The notes below the pieces were generated by a model, which was given only the letters and a program-made list of their open reading frames with translations, was not told where the DNA came from and did no database searches. From the NCBI RefSeq assembly GCF_937880195.1, contig NZ_CALFLA010000111.1:1-8846 (forward strand): DNA of 8,846 bases. The letters are read 5' to 3'. The stretch is from an uncultured Blautia sp. (GTDB lineage Bacteria; Bacillota; Clostridia; Lachnospirales; Lachnospiraceae). The position numbers and the translations under genes were made by a program. Shown here in pieces: positions 1 through 6,200 of the stretch (position 1 is its first letter; every line of letters begins with the position of its first letter).

Positions 1-5
1 TTAAA

Positions 6-52
6 GGCTTATAGCCGTCCGTCGAGCCACCCGTTTTACGGGTGGGGGCGAC
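6..52 (+). other. Two adjacent hairpins at the left edge (possible IS200/IS605-type end or RNA 3' part)
   Basis: The first hairpin is GGCT-TAT-AGCC at 6-16. The second is a perfect 8-bp stem, CCACCCGT-TTT-ACGGGTGG, at 27-45. It is extended outward by GTCG at 21-24 pairing with CGAC at 49-52 across a small internal loop. An AT-rich stretch follows but no clean T-run directly abuts the stem, so a plain intrinsic terminator is only one reading. Compact GC hairpins like this are typical of the ends of IS200/IS605 elements and of the guide-scaffold RNA at the 3' end of tnpB genes. No transposase lies inside the window, so that reading is an inference. The strand is assumed. Confidence 0.4.
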
Positions 53-68
53 TTTATAAAAATTTTAT

Positions 69-97
69 TTGTATATCTTTGGATTATCTGCTATAGT
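69..97 (+). promoter_or_regulatory. Candidate sigma-A promoter for the phospholipase C family gene
   Basis: A TATAGT -10 box at 92-97 (5 of 6 to consensus) follows a weak TTGTAT -35 box at 69-74, with a 17-base spacer. The TTG start codon lies about 49 bases downstream of the -10 box. The -35 box matches consensus at only three positions, so the assignment rests on the -10 box, the spacing and the AT-rich context. Confidence 0.45.
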
Positions 98-145
98 ATC
101 TATTGGTTGCAGTAAACTGTTTTTAAGAAAGAGAGAAGCGAAGGA

Positions 146-724
146 TTGAGAAAGAAATCACATATACTGTTGGCAAGATATCTGGCTGATCAGATGACTG
201 CCTCAGAGAGTTTACAGTCACACCGAAAAGCATTTTGTCTTGGAAGTATTCTTCCAGATATCAAACCGTCTTTTATTACTAAGAGACATGAGTTTTATGG
301 TACTTTTCATGAGGTGCAGGAGAAACTTAAGGTTCTTGTTGAGGATGGCACAGACAGATATAAGGAGAGAGTGTTCTGGCGCAGGATGGGAGAGATTTTT
401 CATTATATTGCAGATTATTTTACCTTTCCCCATAACCGCACATTTACAGGAACTCTTGTAGAGCATAACAGCTACGAAAAAGAGCTGAAAAATCAGTTAA
501 AGAGCTATATCCGAAACGGAGACGCGGATCAGTATGCAGGATATGCGATTCGTTTTACTAGCTTTGGACAGCTTACAGAATATATTCAGGATAAACACGC
601 TGTATATCTGAAAAAAGAGCGGAATATCTCTGATGATATCCGTTACATATTAAACGTATGTTTTCAGGTATTTCAGGGAGTATGCAGTCTTTGCATGGAA
701 TCATTTCCTGCGCTTTCTGTTTGA
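146..724 (+). CDS. Zinc-dependent phospholipase C family protein (cytoplasmic form)
   Basis: This 192-residue protein resembles the zinc-dependent phospholipase C family (PF00882 type), which hydrolyses phospholipid head groups using a tri-zinc site. Visible ligand candidates are H6 (SHILLARYL), D38 (GSILPDI), H48 or H55 (RHEFYGTFHE), H86 and D90 (HYIAD), H96 (FPHN), H107 and E111 (HNSYEKE). The spacings H86-D90-H96 and H107-E111 match H118-D122-H128 and H142-E146 of Bacillus cereus phospholipase C as I remember that enzyme. There is no signal peptide, unlike the secreted toxins, and the protein is shorter than they are, so an intracellular role is likely and the substrate is unknown. The start is TTG: an in-frame TAA at 113-115 leaves no other start that keeps H6. 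The ribosome binding site is unclear: GAGAG at 131-135 has good spacing, while AAGGA at 141-145 touches the start. The gene appears monocistronic, with its own promoter and terminator. Confidence 0.8.
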   Translation: MRKKSHILLARYLADQMTASESLQSHRKAFCLGSILPDIKPSFITKRHEFYGTFHEVQEKLKVLVEDGTDRYKERVFWRRMGEIFHYIADYFTFPHNRTFTGTLVEHNSYEKELKNQLKSYIRNGDADQYAGYAIRFTSFGQLTEYIQDKHAVYLKKERNISDDIRYILNVCFQVFQGVCSLCMESFPALSV

Positions 725-756
725 AAAATATGAAGATTATATGAATTTTGTACGAA

Positions 757-790
757 AACCGCCGGAGCCTGTGCCCCGGCGGTTGATTTT
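757..790 (+). terminator. Intrinsic terminator after the phospholipase C family gene
   Basis: A perfect 9-bp GC-rich stem, AACCGCCGG at 757-765 with CCGGCGGTT at 776-784, encloses a 10-base loop and is followed by GATTTT. It lies 32 bases after the stop codon of the upstream gene. Its right arm overlaps the -35 box of the next promoter. Confidence 0.85.
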
Positions 791-811
791 AAAAAAGGTG
801 TATGATACAAT
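783..811 (+). promoter_or_regulatory. Sigma-A promoter for the C40 peptidase gene
   Basis: A TTGATT -35 box at 783-788 and a TACAAT -10 box at 806-811 are separated by 17 bases (4 of 6 and 5 of 6 to consensus). Transcription would start near 818, giving a leader of about 58 bases. The leader contains a small hairpin, AAAGG-CATA-CCTTT, at 844-857, just before the AGGGG ribosome binding site at 862-866. Confidence 0.6.
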
Positions 812-875
812 AAAAAAGGTTATATGTAAGCAACAGTATCAAGAAAGGCATACCTTTATATAGGGGAATAAAGAT

Positions 876-3050
876 ATGCTCTCTGAAGGGAGCAATTCTA
901 TCAGAATGAAGAACAATTATCTTACAAAATATTTATGTATTACATTAATGTCAGCAACTGTTTTGTCTACGCCGGGAGCCGTTATGGCAGCGGCGGAGGA
1001 AACAAAGGCAGCGGCTGATTTTGGTGGCGGTTCAGACCAGGAAGAATCTGCGCCTGTACCGGCAACTCCGGCTCCAACGGTAGCTCCGGCTCCTACAGAA
1101 GCGCCGAAGCCTACTCAGGCTCCAGCTCCTACAGAAGCACCGAAGCCTACTCAGGCTCCAGCTCCTACGGAGGCGCCGAAGCCTACCCAGATTCCGCAGC
1201 CCACAGTGACACCGGAACCAACGGGAACACCAGAGCCAAGTGTGACTCCGGGGCCTACAGAAATGCCGCAGCCTACGGTAACGCCAGAACCAACGATAAC
1301 ACCAGAGCCAACAGTAACACCAGAGCCAAGCGTGACGCCAGAGCCAACAGAAACGCCACAGCCGGTTCCTAATGAACAGGCAATAAAAAATCTGATCGAT
1401 GAAATCAATAAACTTACAAAAGAAAAGATCACTTTGAAGCATGAAGCAAGAGTAACAGCTCTTATGGCCGCTTACGATAAGCTGCCTAAGGATCAGAAGA
1501 AGCTGGTGACAAATTATAATGCTCTGGTAGAAATTCAGAACAAGATTATAGAACTGAAAAAGCAAAAAGACAATGAAACAGATAAAAAACCGGAATTTTC
1601 AGATGGATCGCCTGTGGGTCAGGAAGGTACTCCGGTATATTATAGCAGTATGGTTTCCAATCTTCATGCCGGAAGGGAATTTTATCTGGACAGTCTGAAG
1701 AATAATTACCAGCTTACTTTTTCTGATGATTTTGCTTCGGTAATGGAAGAGATCGAAAGAGAATACAAAGTAAAAAATAATCTGACAGATACTTCTGATG
1801 AGAGGGAGAATGGTTTGACCGCGTCTTCGGATTCTCTGCTTGTAAGGAACTGGCAGGATATTCTTGCAGTGTATGTTTACGAAAAAAGCCTCCAGGGAAC
1901 AGAGGAGTTTAAAATGGATTCTGCTTCTAAAGGGGATCTTTCCAGGATTTTTGAGGAGATGAATCCATTGATCCGGGATGAATCGAACCCATCCCATGTT
2001 TCCTATGCAGGTTATCACATCAATCAGTACATAAAGAAGAATAAGATTGCCAAGGAAGACAGAACTCTTCTCAAAAAATACGTGGAAACAGACTGCAAGC
2101 TCTTATGTGCAATCGTTACAGATGCAAAAGGTTTTGTACGCCAGAGCGTAGGTGAAAATGTTTCAGAAGAGCGTGTGAATGTAATTACCGCAGCTTACTC
2201 CCTTGTAGGAGAGGTAGGATATTTCTGGGGAGGCAAGTCTACAGTAATTGGCAAAGATGAGGGCTGGGGAACAGCAGAGAGAGTAGATGCTGAAGGAAGT
2301 CCAAGTACAGGAACAATGAGAGCTTACGGATTGGACTGCAGCGGATTTGTTACCTGGGCGGTGATCAATGGATATTTGGATCAGAATATGCAGTCCAGTG
2401 TTGGAGACGGTACTTCTGATCAGTGGCTGAAGGCCAATGTGGTCAGCGAGGAAGATGCGCAGCCGGGAGATCTTGTTTTTCAGCGCGGCCCGGAAGCAGG
2501 AAGTAATAATCATGTAGGAATTATCTGCGGTCAGACAGACGCAGGAGACTGGATTGCAGTTCACTGTTCTTCCAGTAAGAACGGAGTAACCGTAGGGGAA
2601 GCCTATGGCGCCAGCTTCCGTTATATCCGTCAGCCGGATTTTTATCCTACAGAAGAAGAATTTAAAGCCATGCTTACTGATGGTGCAGAGGCCGATAACC
2701 TTACTGTGCCGGATAGTGAAAAGACGGAAACAGCTCCTTCTGACATACTGGATATCAGTTCGGGAATAGAATTTTCAGACAGCCTTAGCGAAAGCGGTAT
2801 GGATGCTGAAGGATTGTTTTCATCAGATGGAAGCGAAGATGTGATCTTTGAGGATGCAGAGGATGCGGACTCTGAGATTGTTCTGGAACCAGAAGAAATA
2901 TTTGAAGAAAATATAACGGTTTCAGATGGAAGCGCTGAGACCTCAGAGACTCTTCAGGAGATTTTAAGCCAGAATATAGGCGGTTCTCATACAGAGATTC
3001 TTCCTGTAAAACCGGATTTTGGCGATTCGGATGTTTTGTTTGAAGATTGA
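876..3050 (+). CDS. Secreted NlpC/P60 (C40) cell-wall peptidase with Pro/Thr-rich stalk
   Basis: This 724-residue protein is a probable peptidoglycan endopeptidase acting outside the membrane. In order it shows: a signal peptide (hydrophobic core about 18-31, cleavage near AVMA at 35-38); a Pro/Thr/Glu stalk (about 60-165) of 12- and 6-residue repeats; a charged helical segment (166-230) containing AAYDKLPKDQKKLVTNY, a module type common in Firmicutes surface proteins; a middle region (about 250-425) I cannot assign; an NlpC/P60 domain (about 430-590); and an acidic Ser-rich tail (590-724). The catalytic triad candidates are C488 in LDCSG, H546 in NNHVG and H563 in AVHCSS. There is no LPXTG or other obvious anchor. 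ATG 876 has AGGGG nine bases upstream. ATG 906 would give a more classical signal peptide, but its GGGAG is 13 bases away, so I kept 876. The gene has its own promoter and is followed by a terminator. Confidence 0.88.
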   Translation: MLSEGSNSIRMKNNYLTKYLCITLMSATVLSTPGAVMAAAEETKAAADFGGGSDQEESAPVPATPAPTVAPAPTEAPKPTQAPAPTEAPKPTQAPAPTEAPKPTQIPQPTVTPEPTGTPEPSVTPGPTEMPQPTVTPEPTITPEPTVTPEPSVTPEPTETPQPVPNEQAIKNLIDEINKLTKEKITLKHEARVTALMAAYDKLPKDQKKLVTNYNALVEIQNKIIELKKQKDNETDKKPEFSDGSPVGQEGTPVYYSSMVSNLHAGREFYLDSLKNNYQLTFSDDFASVMEEIEREYKVKNNLTDTSDERENGLTASSDSLLVRNWQDILAVYVYEKSLQGTEEFKMDSASKGDLSRIFEEMNPLIRDESNPSHVSYAGYHINQYIKKNKIAKEDRTLLKKYVETDCKLLCAIVTDAKGFVRQSVGENVSEERVNVITAAYSLVGEVGYFWGGKSTVIGKDEGWGTAERVDAEGSPSTGTMRAYGLDCSGFVTWAVINGYLDQNMQSSVGDGTSDQWLKANVVSEEDAQPGDLVFQRGPEAGSNNHVGIICGQTDAGDWIAVHCSSSKNGVTVGEAYGASFRYIRQPDFYPTEEEFKAMLTDGAEADNLTVPDSEKTETAPSDILDISSGIEFSDSLSESGMDAEGLFSSDGSEDVIFEDAEDADSEIVLEPEEIFEENITVSDGSAETSETLQEILSQNIGGSHTEILPVKPDFGDSDVLFED
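1086..1193 (+). repeat. Three tandem 36-bp repeats in the peptidase stalk
   Basis: Three direct copies begin at 1086, 1122 and 1158, each encoding PAPTEAPKPTQA or a close variant (residues 71-106). Copies one and two differ at only two of 36 bases, both third codon positions. Such near-identity suggests recent duplication and makes copy-number change by slippage or recombination plausible. Confidence 0.9.
1194..1367 (+). repeat. Degenerate 18-bp repeats encoding a PEPTVT-type hexapeptide stalk
   Basis: Nine hexapeptide units of the PxPT/SxT type (PQPTVT, PEPTGT, PEPSVT and similar) run through residues 107-160, followed by a partial PQPV unit. The DNA copies are more diverged than the upstream 36-bp set. 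The segment probably forms an extended spacer holding the catalytic domain away from the cell surface. Confidence 0.85.
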
Positions 3051-3069
3051 TGTAATGAAATGATATCAT
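3040..3069 (+). promoter_or_regulatory. Candidate promoter overlapping the peptidase stop codon
   Basis: TTGAAG at 3040-3045 and TATCAT at 3064-3069 are 18 bases apart (4 of 6 and 5 of 6 to consensus). Transcription would start near 3076, inside the left arm of the terminator at 3070-3116. Such transcripts would lack the base of that stem and could pass into the transglutaminase-like gene. This is the only promoter-like pair I found upstream of that gene, and it is a weak call. Confidence 0.35.
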
Positions 3070-3116
3070 ATGGGGTTGCTGCAGACAGAAAGATTTGCAT
3101 CAGCCCCATGATTTTT
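3070..3116 (+). terminator. Intrinsic terminator after the C40 peptidase gene
   Basis: The left arm at 3070-3083 pairs with 3096-3109 over 14 positions, with one G-T wobble and one mismatch, around a 12-base loop. ATGGGG and CCCCAT form the base of the stem. It is followed by GA and five T residues (3112-3116). The ribosome binding site of the next gene (GGGAG, 3121-3125) begins only five bases after the T-run. Confidence 0.75.
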
Positions 3117-3131
3117 CAAAGGGAGCAAAGG

Positions 3132-4373
3132 ATGAAGAAACGGCGATTTCCATGGCTGTGGATTCTTGCAACAGTAATTTTGTGCGCGGGGCTGTTTCAC
3201 TATGTCTCTGAGATAAGAGAAAACCGGCAGACCAGTGGAAACGGAGAAAGTCTGGAAACAGCTTTTGATATGGCGGAATCTTTTTTTGGACAGGAACCAG
3301 AGGAGGTCCGATTTCTGAGAGAGCAGGAAGTTCCTGAAAAGGATCAGGGGCATCAGGAATACTATTTTCAACTTCTTTCAGAAGAAGAAAAAAGAGTTTA
3401 TCGGGAAATGCTTCAGGGGATCCGGGAGAGACAGGAAGAATTTTATCTGACCTCTTCAGAAGAAAGTTTGATAGATAAGGTGTATCATGCAGTTCTGAAA
3501 GACCATCCAGAGCTTTTTTGGATCCATAACCGTCAGGCTGTATATAGAACAACTTATCCGGGTAAGGATTACAGTATGTTTTCGCCGGGTTATACTTATA
3601 GTGATCAGGAGATCCTGGAGATCCAGGCGGCAATGGAGCAGGGATATCAGGATGTTCTTGGTATGATACCGGAAGCTGCGTCTGATTATGAAAAAGTGAA
3701 GGTGGTATATACCTATTTGATCGATTATGTGGATTATGTATCTACAGAACATGATCAGAATCTTGCAGGAACTTTTTGGAAAAAGCAGGCAGTTTGCGCC
3801 GGCTATGCGCGAGGAACCCAGTATCTTTTGGAAAGGCTGGGGATTCCCTGTATTTATGTGGACGGCGACGCCAGAGATTCTGCAGAAAGCCATGCATGGA
3901 ACCTTGTAAAACTTAATGGGGAGTATTATTATGTAGATGCTACAAACGGGGATCAGCCGGAATTTCTGGAAGGAGATGCAGTAAACCTGGTGGAACATAA
4001 AACCACAATGTATGATTATCTTTGCCCCTTTCCATGGGAATATGAGGAGATCTATACGTCTTCCCTGGAGTTTCCTGTGCCGGAATGTAGTTCGTCAGAT
4101 CTGAATTTTTATGTGATGAACCAGGGCTGTTTTGATTTTTACGATGCACAGAGCCTGTATGATTATTGCTGTATGCGTCTTGATAACGGCGCCGCTGTGG
4201 TCAGATTTAAGTTCAGCAGTCAGGAGGCGTATAATCAGGCTTACAAAGAATGGATCCAGGAAGGGTATATTGAACGTGTAGCAGAATATTATCTGCAGCT
4301 TTACGGAATAAATTCAGTGGAGTACCACTATGGTCTTCTGGAAAATATGAAGACCATGTATTTTATGTTTTAA
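3132..4373 (+). CDS. Membrane-anchored transglutaminase-like domain protein
   Basis: With this start the protein has 413 residues: a short basic N-terminus (MKKRRF), one membrane helix (about 7-26), a linker, an alpha-rich region (75-200) and a transglutaminase-like core. The Cys-His-Asp triad candidates are C222 in AVCAGYA, H254 in SHAWN and D269 in YYVDATNGD. Family members are papain-fold enzymes, in bacteria often proteases or crosslinkers; the actual reaction here is unknown. The domain should face outside the cell. A C-terminal part (about 320-413) follows the core and is not recognised. A longer reading from ATG 3060 exists, but it would translate through the terminator hairpin and place 24 unrelated residues before the basic n-region. 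ATG 3132 has GGGAG six bases upstream and is preferred. The DUF4203 gene follows after 26 bases, so the two are probably cotranscribed. Confidence 0.82.
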   Translation: MKKRRFPWLWILATVILCAGLFHYVSEIRENRQTSGNGESLETAFDMAESFFGQEPEEVRFLREQEVPEKDQGHQEYYFQLLSEEEKRVYREMLQGIRERQEEFYLTSSEESLIDKVYHAVLKDHPELFWIHNRQAVYRTTYPGKDYSMFSPGYTYSDQEILEIQAAMEQGYQDVLGMIPEAASDYEKVKVVYTYLIDYVDYVSTEHDQNLAGTFWKKQAVCAGYARGTQYLLERLGIPCIYVDGDARDSAESHAWNLVKLNGEYYYVDATNGDQPEFLEGDAVNLVEHKTTMYDYLCPFPWEYEEIYTSSLEFPVPECSSSDLNFYVMNQGCFDFYDAQSLYDYCCMRLDNGAAVVRFKFSSQEAYNQAYKEWIQEGYIERVAEYYLQLYGINSVEYHYGLLENMKTMYFMF

Positions 4374-4399
4374 CAGACAACTAAAGGAGGAACGAGTAT

Positions 4400-5737
4400 A
4401 TGGACGGTATCTTGGACGTTCTGCTTCGTGGAATGGATATCGTGGAGAGGCTTCGAAATGTGTCAACTGTATCTGGGATTCAGCTGATCCTGTTCGGAGT
4501 GCTTCTTGTGTTTGGTATTGTAAACTGTGTGCTGGGTTATCGGCTCCTGAGATTTTGGATGATGCTTTTTGGTTTTATCCTGGGAAGCGGATTCGGTTTT
4601 GGAGCTTCTTTTTTCATGGGAATCGAAGACAATACAGTGCGTATTGTCGTGACGGCGGCAGTGGGCATTGTGCTGGCAGTGATCGTGTTTATCAGTTATA
4701 AAGCAGGAATCTTTGTAATGGGCGCAGGTCTGGGAATCGGAATTGCAGTTTATGTACTTCATCCCACAAGTTCTCTTGTGTTTTTTATCTGTCTTTTGGC
4801 AGGGGCAGGACTTGGAAGTCTTGCAATGAAATGGGCCAGAGAGGTCATTATTGTAGGAACCAGTCTTCTGGGCGGAGCAATGGCGGGAATGTCTCTTGCC
4901 AAGCTTGGAGGCCTGGCGGATTTTCCCTATGGAATTGGGCTGAGCGCAGGTTTTGCAGCTCTTGGAATGCTGATCCAGTTTGCTACAAACAGGGTAAAAT
5001 ATGAGGAGCCGGAAGAATACGAAGAGCCTGTTTTGCGCAAAAAGAAAATACAAAACGAACAGAAGACCTATAAGGGCGAAAGCAGGGGATATGAGGAGAT
5101 TCCAGTCCGCAGAAAGAAAAGCCCTGCGCCGTCAGAAAACCGCAGATATTCTCAGCAGGGACACGTATCCTCAGAACGGTCCCGTAGAAGCCGCATACCA
5201 GTGGATCTCCAGGTAGGAGACGAGGATATATATGCAGATTATCCCATAGAGTCAGAAAAAACCATAGTATACCGACCCCGGAGAAGGCCGGATCCGGAGT
5301 TCGACCTTCCACTGGATTCTTATGCTTATGACGATTCTTATGGAAGGCGTCCTTATCCAAAAAATTCGTCCAAGAAACAGACGTATACAGTGAGAATGAA
5401 TGCAGAAGCTCCTGTTAAGAAACAGTCAGGAAAAGCTCAAAGGGAGTTTTATGCGGATCTGGACAAGAATCCTTCCCGAAAAAAAGCCCACTATAAGAAA
5501 TTTCCTTATGAAGAGGATTTTGATGAAGACGATCTTGACGATCTCTATGAGGATGATCTTTATGGAGAGGATTTTTATGAAGATGATCTTTATGACGAAC
5601 CTATTGATGAAGAGGAACTGGAAGACGAAATTATCCGGGAAATGATGGAGGATGACGACAGAGAAAGCATCCTTCCCTGGAAAAACAAAAGAGAAAAGAA
5701 GTCTCGGAAAGAAGGTCGAAGTGGCAAAAGAAGCTAA
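4400..5737 (+). CDS. DUF4203 (TM198-like) seven-helix membrane protein with long charged tail
   Basis: This 445-residue protein has two parts. Residues 1-197 carry about seven hydrophobic, glycine-rich helices (near 28-47, 51-72, 80-99, 102-120, 124-142, 148-166, 177-195), the pattern of DUF4203/TM198-like proteins, whose bacterial function is not known. Residues 198-445 are hydrophilic and probably disordered: a mixed basic stretch (about 210-370), then an acidic Tyr-containing stretch (370-420) with four pentapeptide repeats, then a strongly basic end (427-445). The ribosome binding site AAAGGAGG lies nine bases before the ATG, the best in the window. The gene follows the transglutaminase-like gene closely and its last 17 bases overlap ybaK. 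If the short N-terminus is outside, seven helices put the tail in the cytoplasm, but topology is not proven. Confidence 0.8.
   Translation: MDGILDVLLRGMDIVERLRNVSTVSGIQLILFGVLLVFGIVNCVLGYRLLRFWMMLFGFILGSGFGFGASFFMGIEDNTVRIVVTAAVGIVLAVIVFISYKAGIFVMGAGLGIGIAVYVLHPTSSLVFFICLLAGAGLGSLAMKWAREVIIVGTSLLGGAMAGMSLAKLGGLADFPYGIGLSAGFAALGMLIQFATNRVKYEEPEEYEEPVLRKKKIQNEQKTYKGESRGYEEIPVRRKKSPAPSENRRYSQQGHVSSERSRRSRIPVDLQVGDEDIYADYPIESEKTIVYRPRRRPDPEFDLPLDSYAYDDSYGRRPYPKNSSKKQTYTVRMNAEAPVKKQSGKAQREFYADLDKNPSRKKAHYKKFPYEEDFDEDDLDDLYEDDLYGEDFYEDDLYDEPIDEEELEDEIIREMMEDDDRESILPWKNKREKKSRKEGRSGKRS
5540..5599 (+). repeat. Four 15-bp repeats encoding acidic DLYED-type pentapeptides
   Basis: Residues 381-400 of the DUF4203 protein read DLYED, DLYGE, DFYED, DLYDE, one 15-base unit each. 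The DNA units share a GAT-CTT/TTT-TAT core. The repeat sits within a wider Asp/Glu-rich segment and puts an aromatic pair every five residues on an acidic background. Confidence 0.85.
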
Positions 5738-6200
5738 GACAAACGCAATGCGTATGCTGGAACGAAAGAAAATATCTTATGAAGCATTTACATATGAATG
5801 CGATGAATTTATTGATGGGATTCACAGCGCAGATCTGATCGGCGCGCCTTATGACCAGTCGTTTAAAACCCTTGTTATGGAAGGAAAAAGCGGAGCGTTC
5901 TATGTTTTTGTAGTGCCCATCGAAAAAGAAGTAGACCGCAAAGCAGCGGCCCGGGCTGTTGGAGAAAAGGCAGTGGATATGATCCATGTAAAAGATATTT
6001 TAAAGATTACCGGCTATGTCCGGGGAGGCTGCAGCCCTCTTGGAATGAAAAAGAATTACCCGGTCGTCTTTGATGCTTCAACGGAAAATTTTAATGAGAT
6101 TTACATAAGCGGCGGCAGGATCGGGCTGACCCTAAAGGTTCCAATGAAGGAACTTCTGGCAGTGACAAACGGAAAAACGGCAGATATCACAGTTAAGTGA
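5721..6200 (+). CDS. ybaK: Cys-tRNA(Pro) deacylase, YbaK/EbsC family
   Basis: YbaK hydrolyses cysteine wrongly attached to tRNA-Pro by prolyl-tRNA synthetase, acting in trans in the cytoplasm. From GTG 5721 the protein has 159 residues, the usual family length, starting MAKEAKTNAMRML. Family marks are the FKTLV segment with K49, the probable essential lysine, the GGCSPLG loop at 102-108, and the ISGGRIGLTL segment near the C-terminus. An ATG at 5652 is in frame, but it would add 23 lysine-rich residues read out of frame from the DUF4203 tail. GTG is preceded by GGAAAGAAGG at 5706-5715. The start lies inside the upstream gene, so translation is probably coupled. The stop codon lies within the terminator hairpin. 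Related YbaK-fold proteins can have other tRNA specificities, so the exact substrate is inferred. Confidence 0.88.
   Translation: MAKEAKTNAMRMLERKKISYEAFTYECDEFIDGIHSADLIGAPYDQSFKTLVMEGKSGAFYVFVVPIEKEVDRKAAARAVGEKAVDMIHVKDILKITGYVRGGCSPLGMKKNYPVVFDASTENFNEIYISGGRIGLTLKVPMKELLAVTNGKTADITVK

Noticed and set aside
1086..1367. Regular repeats considered as a CRISPR array
   Set aside because: The repeats are directly tandem without unique spacers and encode an in-frame Pro/Thr stalk.
1032..1565. Minus-strand open frames of 177 and 93 codons (the second 1151-1432, GSGVTVGSG-like) opposite the peptidase stalk
   Set aside because: They mirror the repetitive Pro/Thr codons; composition is low-complexity Trp/Arg or Gly/Val, and no ribosome binding site or promoter supports them.
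3060..3131. 24-residue N-terminal extension of the transglutaminase-like protein from ATG 3060
   Set aside because: It would be translated through a terminator hairpin, and the basic n-region plus membrane helix and a good ribosome binding site all support ATG 3132.
4463..5053. Minus-strand open frame of 196 codons rich in Cys and His
   Set aside because: It is the antisense of the hydrophobic helices of the DUF4203 gene; the apparent zinc-ribbon look comes from reversed Gly/Ala/Leu codons.
5652..5720. 23-residue N-terminal extension of YbaK from ATG 5652
   Set aside because: It is Lys-rich out-of-frame reading of the DUF4203 tail and exceeds family length.
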